A stretch of DNA of 64,000 nucleotides from Chitinophagaceae bacterium (GCA_023957755.1 JAMLGT010000006.1:1-64000); one strand, 5' to 3'. Positions 44,498-52,480 are shown, numbered from the stretch's first letter. Numbers and translations are program-made. Notes: a model not told the origin generated them from the letters alone.

Positions 44498-44589
44498 GGT
44501 TTAGCGGTATAGTCGGTTTAATGGTTATACCCATTAAACCATTAAACCGGTTTACCCAAAAAACTATACCGGTTTAAACCCATTAAACC
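44498..44589. repeat. Iteron-like cluster, candidate replication origin
   Basis: The 10-mer CCATTAAACC occurs at 44531-44540, 44539-44548 and 44580-44589, and inverted (GGTTTAATGG) at 44515-44524. Further GGTTTA/TAAACC copies and an inverted GGTATAG/CTATACC pair (44506-44512 and 44564-44570) lie within the same 92 bp. The cluster sits between the RepA-like and primase-like genes, where an origin would be expected. Confidence 0.6.
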
Positions 44590-44604
44590 TAACAGTATTA
44601 ACAC

Positions 44605-45762
44605 ATGAGTATTTTAAACATATCAGTTTCAGGCTTCGCTAATTATCACACCACAGAGCCGAAGGATGTAAACCTTTTGGCGTGGCTTCGCTCCGAAAAG
44701 TATAGAGATCAGGTTATGGCGATACGAAAAAATGCGGATAAAGTTGAACGCGACAGACTTAAGGCAGTGTTACCGGCCATCACTCCCGGCGGCACATTCT
44801 CCGAAAGGAAGGCAACCGCCCTTATCACTCATTCAGGCTTTTTGCAATTCGATATTGACGGAGTGCGGGATATTACAGCAGCGAAACAGAAAGTGTGCTC
44901 CCTTCAAAACGTGGCCTATTGCGGCCTATCAGTTTCAGGCCGTGGCCTTTGGGGTTTAATACCGATAGCTGAACCGGCGCACCACAAACAATATTTTGAG
45001 TTTATCCAAAAGGCATTTGCAAGCATGGGCATTATCCTTGATCCGGCCTGCAAAGATGTGGCACGGTTGCGTGGATATTCTTATGATCCGGATGCCTATT
45101 TTAACCACAATGCAAAGCCATTAAACAGGTTTTATTCACGGCCTAAACCAGTTCCGCGTAAAACGCACTTTAAGGCCATTACAGGCAACTATGAAACTAA
45201 ACGAATAGAATATTGCCTAAGCGAATTAAATGCCCGGAAAATTGATCTAACACACCATTATAGCAACTGGTTTGCCTTAGGTTGTTCATTTTCATCTTTA
45301 GGCGAGGGAGGCAGGCAATATTTTCATATAGCTTCACAGAATTATCCCGGATACGATCCGCATGAAACCGATGAACAATTTACCAAATGCCTTAAAACCA
45401 GTTCAACAAAAAACCTGGCTACATTCTTTGCCATGTGTAGGGATGCAGGAGTGCATTTTAAAGATGCTGCACCAATAGTTGAACCTGCACCCGCGAAGCC
45501 GAAGCCATTGCTAAGCATATCCACGGATGATATTTGCCACATCCAATGGATCAACCAAACCGGAAAAAAATTTGATAACCTGCAAATAGTTTGGCTGAAA
45601 ACAGCCACAGAAAATTTTGAAGTACTTTATAACGAGCAAGGTTATCCGGTAACTGAATATTCAAAAACTATTGCACAGGTAGAAACTGAATTTAAAAAGA
45701 AATTCACACCCGGCCTCTTAGATGGAGAGGCTTGTTTTTTAATGAAAATTGATAAGCCATGA
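44605..45762 (+). CDS. Primase-like protein (VirE-N/BT4734-like plus PriCT-like)
   Basis: This 385-residue protein is an archaeo-eukaryotic-primase-like enzyme of mobile elements. The N-terminal VirE-N/BT4734-type domain shows FLQFDIDGVRDITAAK (acidic catalytic pair) and VSVSGRGLWGLIPI. A PriCT-2-like part follows (HHYSNWFALGCSFSSLGEGGRQYFHIAS, YDPHETDEQF). It lies just after the repeat cluster and would prime replication of the excised element together with the RepA-like ATPase. The C-terminus is a separate ~80-residue region of unclear role. It overlaps the next small gene by 4 bp. Confidence 0.85.
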   Translation: MSILNISVSGFANYHTTEPKDVNLLAWLRSEKYRDQVMAIRKNADKVERDRLKAVLPAITPGGTFSERKATALITHSGFLQFDIDGVRDITAAKQKVCSLQNVAYCGLSVSGRGLWGLIPIAEPAHHKQYFEFIQKAFASMGIILDPACKDVARLRGYSYDPDAYFNHNAKPLNRFYSRPKPVPRKTHFKAITGNYETKRIEYCLSELNARKIDLTHHYSNWFALGCSFSSLGEGGRQYFHIASQNYPGYDPHETDEQFTKCLKTSSTKNLATFFAMCRDAGVHFKDAAPIVEPAPAKPKPLLSISTDDICHIQWINQTGKKFDNLQIVWLKTATENFEVLYNEQGYPVTEYSKTIAQVETEFKKKFTPGLLDGEACFLMKIDKP

Positions 45763-45947
45763 ATGATAAAAAAGTAATTGCAGAATTAAGAAGGAGCTAC
45801 AATAAACTGGAAAGGCAATATATCAGTTTGAGAAAAGAAAATGATCTGCTTTTTGAGCGATTGAAAGCAAAGAAAGTGAGAGAGAAAGAAGCAAAAAGCA
45901 CGGCCAAAAAAACCGGTATTGTGCCTGTTACCAGCACATTATATTGA
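45759..45947 (+). CDS. 62-residue coiled-coil protein
   Basis: This is a small, highly charged protein with a predicted coiled coil (LRRSYNKLERQYISLRKENDLLFERL) and a basic tail. Its start overlaps the primase-like gene by 4 bp, which supports real translation. Function is unknown; it could be a replication accessory or a scaffold-like peptide. Confidence 0.6.
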   Translation: MNDKKVIAELRRSYNKLERQYISLRKENDLLFERLKAKKVREKEAKSTAKKTGIVPVTSTLY

Positions 45948-46051
45948 CCTGTAACCCTTTGTAGTATGGGTATCTATAAAATGAAGTATCAAAGAAGTAA
46001 CAGAAACAGTAAAAAGTTTGTATTTTTACACTGGATCAAAGGCATAAAATT

Positions 46052-46357
46052 ATGGCAAACCCACTATGGAAAGTAGGCATGAAGTCAGCAAACCCGGCAG
46101 GTCGGCCAAGGGATAGCGTTCGCACTCCTAAAGGTATGTTAGAAAGGTTTTTAATGAAAGCCCTAAAGCCTTCGGAGCTAAAGAATCTTTACGAACGTTT
46201 GCCCGATAAGGAAAAGGCATCATTCATCGTTCAAACGTTGCCCTATATTATGCCACGGCAAAGCAGTGTTGACGGCATGAGTGCCCAAGATGTGGATAAG
46301 ATATATTCTGAAATTATGGCAACCTTAAACAACCACGGCAATGCAAAAACCGGATAA
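46052..46357 (+). CDS. DUF5681-like protein, possible terminase-small-subunit analogue
   Basis: This 101-residue basic protein begins with a GMKSANPAGRPRDS segment, the NPxGRP motif of DUF5681-type proteins that often lie directly before terminase genes in Bacteroidota phages. The rest (LKNLYERLPDKEKASFIVQTLPYIMPRQ) is helical and fits the same group. In phage satellites a private small terminase directs packaging of the element DNA by the helper's large subunit; that role is inferred here. The 3' end overlaps the next gene by 17 bp. Confidence 0.6.
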   Translation: MANPLWKVGMKSANPAGRPRDSVRTPKGMLERFLMKALKPSELKNLYERLPDKEKASFIVQTLPYIMPRQSSVDGMSAQDVDKIYSEIMATLNNHGNAKTG

Positions 46358-46862
46358 ACAAGGCAAACTTTCACTGATAAGGCAACTGCTATCTGGCAAC
46401 ATTGATCTGGAAGCATTAAAGCCACCTCAAACCTTTCTCATTGATATTACCGAAGATGGCCTATATCATTTGAACAATGGAAGGAGCCGTGCAAAGTGTG
46501 CCATGAATAGAGATCAGTACGAAGCATGGAAGGCCGCCAATGTTCGGGATCAGGATTTGTTACTGGAAGTGGAATTGTCAGCGTATGATCCGAACGAGCC
46601 GGAACCATTCCCGGAACCATTAACGGAACCGATCAAACCAAAAGAACCAAAGAAGCCTTTTAAAGCCATTAGGGAGCTATTTAAAGGCACTTCTAAGAAG
46701 ATGGAAGTAAAGCCACAGCAAAAGCAGATAACGGAGCTACAACAGCCTAAGAGAGCCGGGAAGCTATCAGAGTACGGCCTTTCATGGAGTTGTGATCCTA
46801 TGAATATCGAAAGAGAATTATATCGCGAGCCGATGGGTTACCAAAGGAGCGTTATAGTATAA
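46341..46862 (+). CDS. Unknown protein with proline-rich linker, upstream of capsid gene
   Basis: I do not recognise this 173-residue protein. Residues 1-85 look folded (LLSGNIDLEALKPP, CAMNRDQYEAW); a Pro/Glu/Lys-rich segment follows (about 90-120) and a basic C-terminus. It overlaps the DUF5681-like gene by 17 bp and precedes the capsid gene by about 120 bp, so it belongs to the capsid module. A scaffold, decoration or packaging accessory role is possible. Confidence 0.6.
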   Translation: MQKPDKQGKLSLIRQLLSGNIDLEALKPPQTFLIDITEDGLYHLNNGRSRAKCAMNRDQYEAWKAANVRDQDLLLEVELSAYDPNEPEPFPEPLTEPIKPKEPKKPFKAIRELFKGTSKKMEVKPQQKQITELQQPKRAGKLSEYGLSWSCDPMNIERELYREPMGYQRSVIV

Positions 46863-46871
46863 AAGGATAGC

Positions 46872-46927
46872 AAGCCGGAACCAACCAACCACTTGCAACG
46901 CAGAAAGCCGGAATTAACCAACCACTT
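46872..46927. repeat. Two 23-bp direct repeats before the capsid gene
   Basis: AAGCCGGAAnnAACCAACCACTT occurs at 46872-46894 and 46905-46927 with only the two n positions differing (CC versus TT), 33 bp apart. They lie in the leader of the capsid gene and could be binding sites for a regulator or packaging protein. Confidence 0.6.
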
Positions 46928-46980
46928 CACAGCGTTTCCACAGCAAACATTTATTATTCAAAATTTTAAATTCATTTACG

Positions 46981-48129
46981 ATGAATACAGAAACAGAATT
47001 GCGTGAAGCGTTGGATAATTTAAAGAACCAACTGGACGCAAAATTAGACAGCAAGGTTGCTAAAGAAACGGAGCCTTTGCGCAAAGATTTAGATGCAACT
47101 ATCAAAGCATTTGATACATTGCAGGTGCGTATTAAAAATGCACCTACACCAATACAGGCGAAGGAGCAATCTTTTGATGGCCAATTAAGGGAGGAGATTT
47201 TCAACAACACTGACAATTTCAGGAAGCTACAAGGCAGGGAAATTAAGTCTTTCAAATTTGATTTAAAGGCCGTTGGTGATATGTCATTAAGTAATGTTAC
47301 CGGCGGCAGCCGTGCCATTAGTCCGGGATTGGTTGTTGTGCCTTCGGATAGGCGTGCGCGTTATGTTCGCGACTTCCTACGGATTGGATCAATGGAAGGA
47401 TCATATCTGCCAATTTTGCAAGACAATGGAGGCGAAGGCGCACCGGCTCCCACAGCAGAGAAAGCATTAAAGCCGCAACTGGATTATGAATTGAAAGAAG
47501 CAAGCGCGAAAGCCGAAGTTATAGCCGGGTGGGTACGCTTCTCAGAGCAGTTCCTGGACGACGTACCTAATGCTCAAAACTGGTTAGTTCAGAAGCTAAC
47601 AGAGAGTTACATGCAGGCCGAAGATGCGCAGTTGCTTACTGGCAATGGCACAAGCCCGAATTTATCAGGATTGAACACGAGCGGCAATTTCACCACTGCC
47701 ACACCAACAGCGATAACAGACAGCCCTATTTCAAAACTGATACAGGGTATTCTACAACTTCGCACATTGGGCAAAAATCCAACAGGAGTTATCATTAACC
47801 CGGCGGACTATGCAGGTTTGTTGCTTAATGCGTCGAGTGGCTCAGGAGTGTTTGACCTGCCATCTTACGTGAGTGTTTCACCGTTTGGGCAGATTTCAAT
47901 TTTGGGAGTACCGGTATTAGACACACCGGCGCAAACAGCGGAGGTTTACACGATCATTGACAATGCAGGTAGCCTTTTAGCAGTTCGGCAAAATGTAACG
48001 GTAGAATTCTTTGAGCAGGACACTGACAACGTTCAAAAGAATATGATTACCGCCCGCGTGGAAAGCAGAATAACACTTGCGATTTATGGCGCAGCGTTCA
48101 ACGTGAAAGGATCATTTGCTACTACATAG
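46981..48129 (+). CDS. Phage major capsid protein (HK97 fold)
   Basis: This 382-residue protein matches HK97-type major capsid proteins. The N-terminal ~45 residues form a coiled-coil delta-domain-like scaffold (REALDNLKNQLDAKLDSKV). The core then shows LPILQDNGGEGAPAP, the diagnostic strand KAEVIAGWVRFSEQFLDD, an A-domain helix ending AQLLTGNGTSPNLSGL, and the terminal region VFDLPSYVSVSP and ARVESRITLAIYGAAFNV. No capsid protease, portal, terminase large subunit or tail gene accompanies it. The delta-like domain argues against an encapsulin. The shell may be built by the element itself or used to redirect a helper phage's assembly. Confidence 0.92.
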   Translation: MNTETELREALDNLKNQLDAKLDSKVAKETEPLRKDLDATIKAFDTLQVRIKNAPTPIQAKEQSFDGQLREEIFNNTDNFRKLQGREIKSFKFDLKAVGDMSLSNVTGGSRAISPGLVVVPSDRRARYVRDFLRIGSMEGSYLPILQDNGGEGAPAPTAEKALKPQLDYELKEASAKAEVIAGWVRFSEQFLDDVPNAQNWLVQKLTESYMQAEDAQLLTGNGTSPNLSGLNTSGNFTTATPTAITDSPISKLIQGILQLRTLGKNPTGVIINPADYAGLLLNASSGSGVFDLPSYVSVSPFGQISILGVPVLDTPAQTAEVYTIIDNAGSLLAVRQNVTVEFFEQDTDNVQKNMITARVESRITLAIYGAAFNVKGSFATT

Positions 48130-48159
48130 TTTTTTCTCATAGTTGGTTTTCGGAGTTCT

Positions 48160-48192
48160 AAACCCTGGCTTTTATGTTGGCCGGGGTTTTTT
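48160..48192 (+). terminator. Intrinsic terminator after the capsid gene
   Basis: AAACCCTGGC (48160-48169) pairs with GCCGGGGTTT (48180-48189) with one G-T wobble, then a T-run. The ATG of the downstream remnant (48174) lies in its loop. Confidence 0.85.
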
Positions 48193-48458
48193 GTTTGAGC
48201 AACCTTACTGATGGATGGAAGTTTGAGCTGGCGCAAGTGAAAAGGGAGTTGTTGCAGGAAATAGGAAGGGAGAGAAAGGTGGAAGCGGCATTAGTCAGAG
48301 AGGCAAAGAAGCGAGGAGAAGAACCAGAGTTGTCAATAGTTGACAACTCTGGTACAGAGCAAATCCACAGCACCCGCGACACCATTGCCAAAGACTTAGG
48401 CTGGAGCACCGGCAAAACTGCTATGGCGGAGGTAGTTTTTTTTGTTATGCAGCGTTAA
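48174..48458 (+). pseudogene. Remnant of a ParB-like HTH protein
   Basis: This 94-residue open frame resembles the central HTH part of ParB-like proteins of Bacteroidota mobile elements (DGWKFELAQVKRELLQEIGRE, then STRDTIAKDLGWSTGKTAMAEVVF). It lacks the N-terminal ParB fold and the C-terminal part. Its only ATG lies in the loop of the capsid-gene terminator, so efficient expression is unlikely. It probably marks a larger gene lost by recombination near the right end of the element. It could instead be a short functional protein. Confidence 0.5.
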
Positions 48459-48482
48459 CTTCTTTTCAATTATTCAATTTTC

Positions 48483-48498
48483 GTTACTCTTTTGTTAC
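48483..48498 (+). repeat. Right-end copy of the 16-bp GTTAC repeat
   Basis: GTTACTCTTTTGTTAC is an exact copy of 40425-40440, in the same orientation, 62 bp before attR. Its presence near both ends fits integrase arm sites. Confidence 0.5.
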
Positions 48499-48559
48499 TT
48501 GTAATTCTTGAAACGGCTGAAACTATTACCAATATTGACTTATATCAAAATAGTAAATG

Positions 48560-48573
48560 CCAGTCCCGGGCAC
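48560..48573 (+). repeat. attR: 14-bp direct repeat of the tRNA-Leu 3' end
   Basis: CCAGTCCCGGGCAC repeats 40295-40308 exactly. It is the right crossover core and is followed within 4 bp by a hairpin that fits the original tRNA terminator. Confidence 0.9.
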
Positions 48574-48576
48574 CAG

Positions 48577-48604
48577 AAGCCTTCCACTCAAACGGAAGGC
48601 TTTT
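48577..48604 (+). terminator. Displaced native tRNA-Leu terminator
   Basis: AAGCCTTCC (48577-48585) and GGAAGGCTT (48594-48602) form a 9-bp stem with an 8-nt loop and T-rich tail. It directly follows attR, where the tRNA-Leu terminator would sit before integration. It may also terminate the convergent GH18 gene. Confidence 0.8.
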
Positions 48605-48634
48605 ATATTTAGAAAATATTTTAAAGAAAGACGC

Positions 48635-49765
48635 TTAGTATCCGAACTCCTTTACCAGTGTATTAAGGAGATACAACTTAGGATCGCTGAAATATTCCCA
48701 AAACATAGCACCTCCCAACTTATGCTTCTTTATATAATCGCATTTCAGCCTGACTGACTCTTCATCATCATAAAACAGTACAGTCTTTCTCTCCTTATTA
48801 AACAGATAAGGCATTTCAGATTCCTTGTCCCAATACCTGACAAAACCTTTCCTATTCACCAGGCTGTCTTTCATATAGCTATAACCCCCACCATAAGCCG
48901 GACGTACCGGTATCTGATACAATCCATTATTCTCAACACTCTTTACTACCCGACCCTTTCCATAAAAAGGAAGTCCTACCACTATCTTCTCAGGCTTCAC
49001 TCCCACCAGCATCATATTCTTTACACACACATCCACCGAATAGATATAAGGCATATTTGAAGGAGTGTACAGATTAGAATGATGAGCTGCCATATTATCA
49101 TAAGTGCCATCAAAATCATAACTCATCAGATTGATATAGTCCAGATAATTCTGGGCAATCTCTAATTGAGTATGTTGCAGAAATTCCCGGGAACCGCCAA
49201 TGGCAGTAGTCACTAAATATTTTTTCCCGGTGCGCTTACCCAATACATCCAGTCTTTCTCTTAACTCTTTGAACATATTGGTATAGCCGGTTCTGTCTTC
49301 AGGCCTGAACTTGTTGTTATCACCCTTCATTCCCGGATACTCCCAGTCAATATCAACTCCGTCCAGATTATGAGCTGCAACGATATCTACCGCACTTTGT
49401 GCGAATGCAGCAGTAGAAGTATCTGAAAGCATTGCATCAGAAAAGTTCTTGCTCCATGTCCATCCTCCAATCGAGATCAGAATCTTCAAATCAGGATTTA
49501 TCTTCTTAAGTTCATTAAGCTTTCTGAAGTTGAGGGTATCCGTCTTTTCATTGTGCAGCCATGCTCTGTTATCTTTTATATCCACAAAAGCATAATTGAT
49601 ATGTGACAACTTTTTCGCTGCTATGGCCTCAGTCTTTACAATATTGCCATCATAGCCACCCACATAACCGATAATAACCGGTTTTTTGCCCTTCTGAGCA
49701 GAAACTGCACCAGTAACAATTACTAATAAAAACAGGCCTGTAAGGCGTCCGAACATTCTTTTCAT
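48635..49765 (-). CDS. Glycoside hydrolase family 18 (chitinase-like)
   Basis: This secreted 376-residue GH18 enzyme starts at the ATG at 49765, where MKRMFGRLTGLFLLVIVTGAVSAQ begins a signal peptide; the longer frame from 49813 does not. It shows the catalytic motif DGVDIDWEYP (DxxDxDxE), LKILISIGGWTWS, LMSYDFDGTYD, KIVVGLPFYGKG and GGAMFWEY, so the active site is intact. The substrate is probably chitin or a related beta-1,4-GlcNAc glycan. It has no carbohydrate-binding module. It lies just outside the right end of the mobile element and is divergent to a GH9 gene. Confidence 0.93.
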   Translation of the reverse strand: MKRMFGRLTGLFLLVIVTGAVSAQKGKKPVIIGYVGGYDGNIVKTEAIAAKKLSHINYAFVDIKDNRAWLHNEKTDTLNFRKLNELKKINPDLKILISIGGWTWSKNFSDAMLSDTSTAAFAQSAVDIVAAHNLDGVDIDWEYPGMKGDNNKFRPEDRTGYTNMFKELRERLDVLGKRTGKKYLVTTAIGGSREFLQHTQLEIAQNYLDYINLMSYDFDGTYDNMAAHHSNLYTPSNMPYIYSVDVCVKNMMLVGVKPEKIVVGLPFYGKGRVVKSVENNGLYQIPVRPAYGGGYSYMKDSLVNRKGFVRYWDKESEMPYLFNKERKTVLFYDDEESVRLKCDYIKKHKLGGAMFWEYFSDPKLYLLNTLVKEFGY

Positions 49766-50032
49766 AGATAATTTTTTAATAAAATAAAACAAATAATTAG
49801 CTTCAAGATTCACCCCTCAAATTTCACTTAAGCTACCGGCTTGCTAAGTTACCTCTAAAACCCCCAGACAAGGGATACCGCTCAAGTAAGCTATATGCCA
49901 CTCAAACCGATATTTTCAGGAATCATTGAAAAAGCCACCTCCCACCCCCAGGCAGGACACCACGATATCAGCTCTTCAGTTAACTTTACGTACAACCATA
50001 ATCATTAAAATCTAAATCATCAGGCTGCCATT

Positions 50033-52480
50033 ATGAAAAAAAATATTGTGCTGATTGTAATTATTTTCTGTGCATCTCAAACACTTCACGCGCAACCGGA
50101 CATGCAACTAAGAGAAGACATTCGTAATACCGGATTTGTACACCGCCCATTACCACTGGATTACAGCAAGTCTTTAGAGTCACAAGGACTCACCAAGAAG
50201 GTAATTACCTCCGATCTTCTTTGCGATATGGAATCTGCCAAAGGATGGACACACAAGGGAATAGGAGGAATATACTTTTCTTCTGACAGAAGCATGGATG
50301 GAAAAAAGAGCCTTAAACTCACGTCCCCAACCACCTATCCTCAATTCCTGAATTGGGGTATTGGCTTTGGTACGTCTATGGCAACCTACGACGTGGGCGG
50401 AAAGAACTGGGAGAAATATAATCGTATCAGGGTATTCATCTATCCCGACTGCGAAGGTGCCCGAAGCATTTATCTTAATCTCATCATCGAGAACGACGGC
50501 AAAGAGAAGGTTCCGGATAAATACGAAAGAGAAGGTATTCATGAAATCAACCTGATAAACGGACAGTGGAATGAGTGTTATCTTGAATTTCCTGAACTGG
50601 CACGCGACAAGGTCACCAAACTATCCTTTGCGATTGAGGTATTTGGCAAAGAACGCACTATGGGCGATTCGCTCAAATTTGATATAGATGCCATAACGCT
50701 TGAAACAGTGGATCAGCCGGAAGTAGCACTGGGATGGAAGCCCGGTATCAACCGTATCATATACTCAACGAGTGGATACAGGCCTGCGAGTGTCAAATCT
50801 GCCATCGTAAACGTACCGGGAAACAACGGCAGGTTTCAACTGATTGACCACGTCACCAACGGCATAGTATATGAAGGGAAAATCAAACCTTCGATAACCA
50901 GGATCGGCAGTTTTGAAACTCTGGACTTTTCGGACTTTACCAAAAAGGGCCAATACAAGATACGTGTGGGCAATGTCGTTACACAACCATTTTATATTGA
51001 CAATAATGTGTGGGACAATTCTGCCTGGCGTATGCTAAACTTTATCTTTTGCGAAAGATGCGGTTATCCTATCCCGGGTGTGCACGGCGTTTGTCATACA
51101 GACTTGAACGGCACATTCAAAGGTCAGACATTCGTTATGAATGGAGGATGGCACGATGCAGCTGATATGTCACAACAATTCCTTCAGTCAGGAGAGATTG
51201 TGTATGGCCTTCTCGAGGTGGCCAACCGAGCAAAAGAAAAAGGAGAGAATGATTTATACCTGAGAACCATAGAGGAGGCCGAGTGGGGAATAGACCTACT
51301 GCTAAAGAGTCGCTTCACAGAGGGGTATCGGGCTCAAACGTGGGGAACAAATCTCTGGACGGACGGGTTCATCGGGACAAAAGATGACACTATGCGCTAT
51401 AGAAAAATAAGAGTACATAACAGAGCATTTGAAAACTTTGTATTCTCTGGTATTGAGGCATTCGCAGCTCTGAGCATCCAAAAGGACAAGATGCTTAAAG
51501 AAAAACTGGCAAAAACTGCTATTGAAGATTTTGCTTTCGCAAAAAAACGATTTGACAGTCTTGGATTCAGAGACATCAGCAGTATAGGAGGAGGCGGAGA
51601 CCACGCCGCTATGGCTTCAAACAGTCAGTACATGGCCAATATCTCCTTTGCTGCTACCATGCTTTACAAGATGACCGGTAACAAATACTATGCTGACGAA
51701 GCCGCCAACGCAATCAGATATACCCTGGAGTGTCAACGTACGGAACCACTAAATGATAAGAACAAAACCAGAGGATTCTTTTACCGGGATCTGGACAAAA
51801 AATCAATTGTACACTTCACACACCAATCGCGAGACCAGTACTACATGATGGCACTGACTGCATTGTGCGAGACCCAGCCACAACACGCTGATTATCCCAA
51901 ATGGGCTTCTGCCATTAGATTGTATGGCGACTATCTGAAGTCTATTATGCAATATGTGAATCCTTATGGAATGGTACCAAGCGGTGTGTATCATATCGAC
52001 GAGGTGAAGGACTCTGTCAACTTCTATAAAGTACAGGTGGGCGTTTTCTCAGGTGCTGAAAAAGATTATAAAGAGCAACTCAGGAATGGGGTGCAACTGG
52101 ATGGCGAACACTATTTGAGAGTATTTCCCGTATGGTTCTCGTTTAAAGGAAATGCAGCAGTGCATCTCTCTACCGGCAAGAACGCTGCTCTTTGTGGCAA
52201 GTTTCTGAACGACCCCGAACTAATTGATATTGCCGAACAACAACTATTCTGGATTGTAGGGAAGAATCCCTTCGGGCAATCGCTCATCTGGGGAGAAGGA
52301 AGTAACTACCCTCAACTATATGTAGCACTGCCGGGCGAAACAGTAGGCGCTATCCCCGTAGGGATGCAATCTAAATTTAACGGCGACGAGCCTTACTGGC
52401 CTCAGACTAACACGGCTACATATAAGGAAGTGTGGGGCGCACCTGCCGCCAGATGGATGTCATTGATTGCCGAATTCTAG
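50033..52480 (+). CDS. Glycoside hydrolase family 9 with N-terminal binding and CelD-N Ig-like domains
   Basis: This secreted 815-residue protein has a signal peptide ending LHAQ. Approximate layout: a beta-sandwich binding-like domain at 50-235 (LLCDMESAKGWTHK, SMDGKKSLKLTSP), a CelD-N Ig-like domain at 240-325 (IIYSTSGYRPASVK, LDFSDFTKKGQYKI), and a GH9 (alpha/alpha)6 barrel at 325-815. The GH9 active-site segment reads NGGWHDAADMSQQ, so both Asp of the usual DAGD motif are kept. WIVGKNPFGQSLIWGEG and the C-terminal NTATYKEVWGAP (candidate acid Glu) are in the expected places. GH9 enzymes cleave beta-1,4-glucans and related glycans. With the adjacent GH18 gene it suggests a role in attacking chitin-, cellulose- or glucosamine-containing polymers. 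Confidence 0.9.
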   Translation: MKKNIVLIVIIFCASQTLHAQPDMQLREDIRNTGFVHRPLPLDYSKSLESQGLTKKVITSDLLCDMESAKGWTHKGIGGIYFSSDRSMDGKKSLKLTSPTTYPQFLNWGIGFGTSMATYDVGGKNWEKYNRIRVFIYPDCEGARSIYLNLIIENDGKEKVPDKYEREGIHEINLINGQWNECYLEFPELARDKVTKLSFAIEVFGKERTMGDSLKFDIDAITLETVDQPEVALGWKPGINRIIYSTSGYRPASVKSAIVNVPGNNGRFQLIDHVTNGIVYEGKIKPSITRIGSFETLDFSDFTKKGQYKIRVGNVVTQPFYIDNNVWDNSAWRMLNFIFCERCGYPIPGVHGVCHTDLNGTFKGQTFVMNGGWHDAADMSQQFLQSGEIVYGLLEVANRAKEKGENDLYLRTIEEAEWGIDLLLKSRFTEGYRAQTWGTNLWTDGFIGTKDDTMRYRKIRVHNRAFENFVFSGIEAFAALSIQKDKMLKEKLAKTAIEDFAFAKKRFDSLGFRDISSIGGGGDHAAMASNSQYMANISFAATMLYKMTGNKYYADEAANAIRYTLECQRTEPLNDKNKTRGFFYRDLDKKSIVHFTHQSRDQYYMMALTALCETQPQHADYPKWASAIRLYGDYLKSIMQYVNPYGMVPSGVYHIDEVKDSVNFYKVQVGVFSGAEKDYKEQLRNGVQLDGEHYLRVFPVWFSFKGNAAVHLSTGKNAALCGKFLNDPELIDIAEQQLFWIVGKNPFGQSLIWGEGSNYPQLYVALPGETVGAIPVGMQSKFNGDEPYWPQTNTATYKEVWGAPAARWMSLIAEF

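Larger units (their letters stand above)
40295..48573 (+). mobile_element. tRNA-Leu-integrated capsid-encoding element (~8.3 kb)
   Basis: The element is bounded by a perfect 14-bp direct repeat of the tRNA 3' end, spaced 8,265 bp apart. From left to right it encodes: tyrosine integrase, an unknown 326-residue protein, an HTH/excisionase-like protein, an unknown 94-residue protein, a RepA-like ATPase, an iteron-like repeat cluster, a primase-like protein, a 62-residue coiled coil, a 101-residue protein with a terminase-small-subunit-like start, an unknown 173-residue protein, an HK97-type major capsid protein and a ParB-like remnant. All genes point right. No relaxase, terminase large subunit, portal, protease or tail gene is seen. 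It may be a capsid-forming phage satellite dependent on a helper phage. Confidence 0.9.

Noticed and set aside
46981-48129. Capsid gene as an encapsulin
   Set aside because: It has a coiled-coil delta-domain-like N-terminus and phage-type motifs, is longer than encapsulin shells, and lies beside integrase and replication genes with no cargo enzyme.
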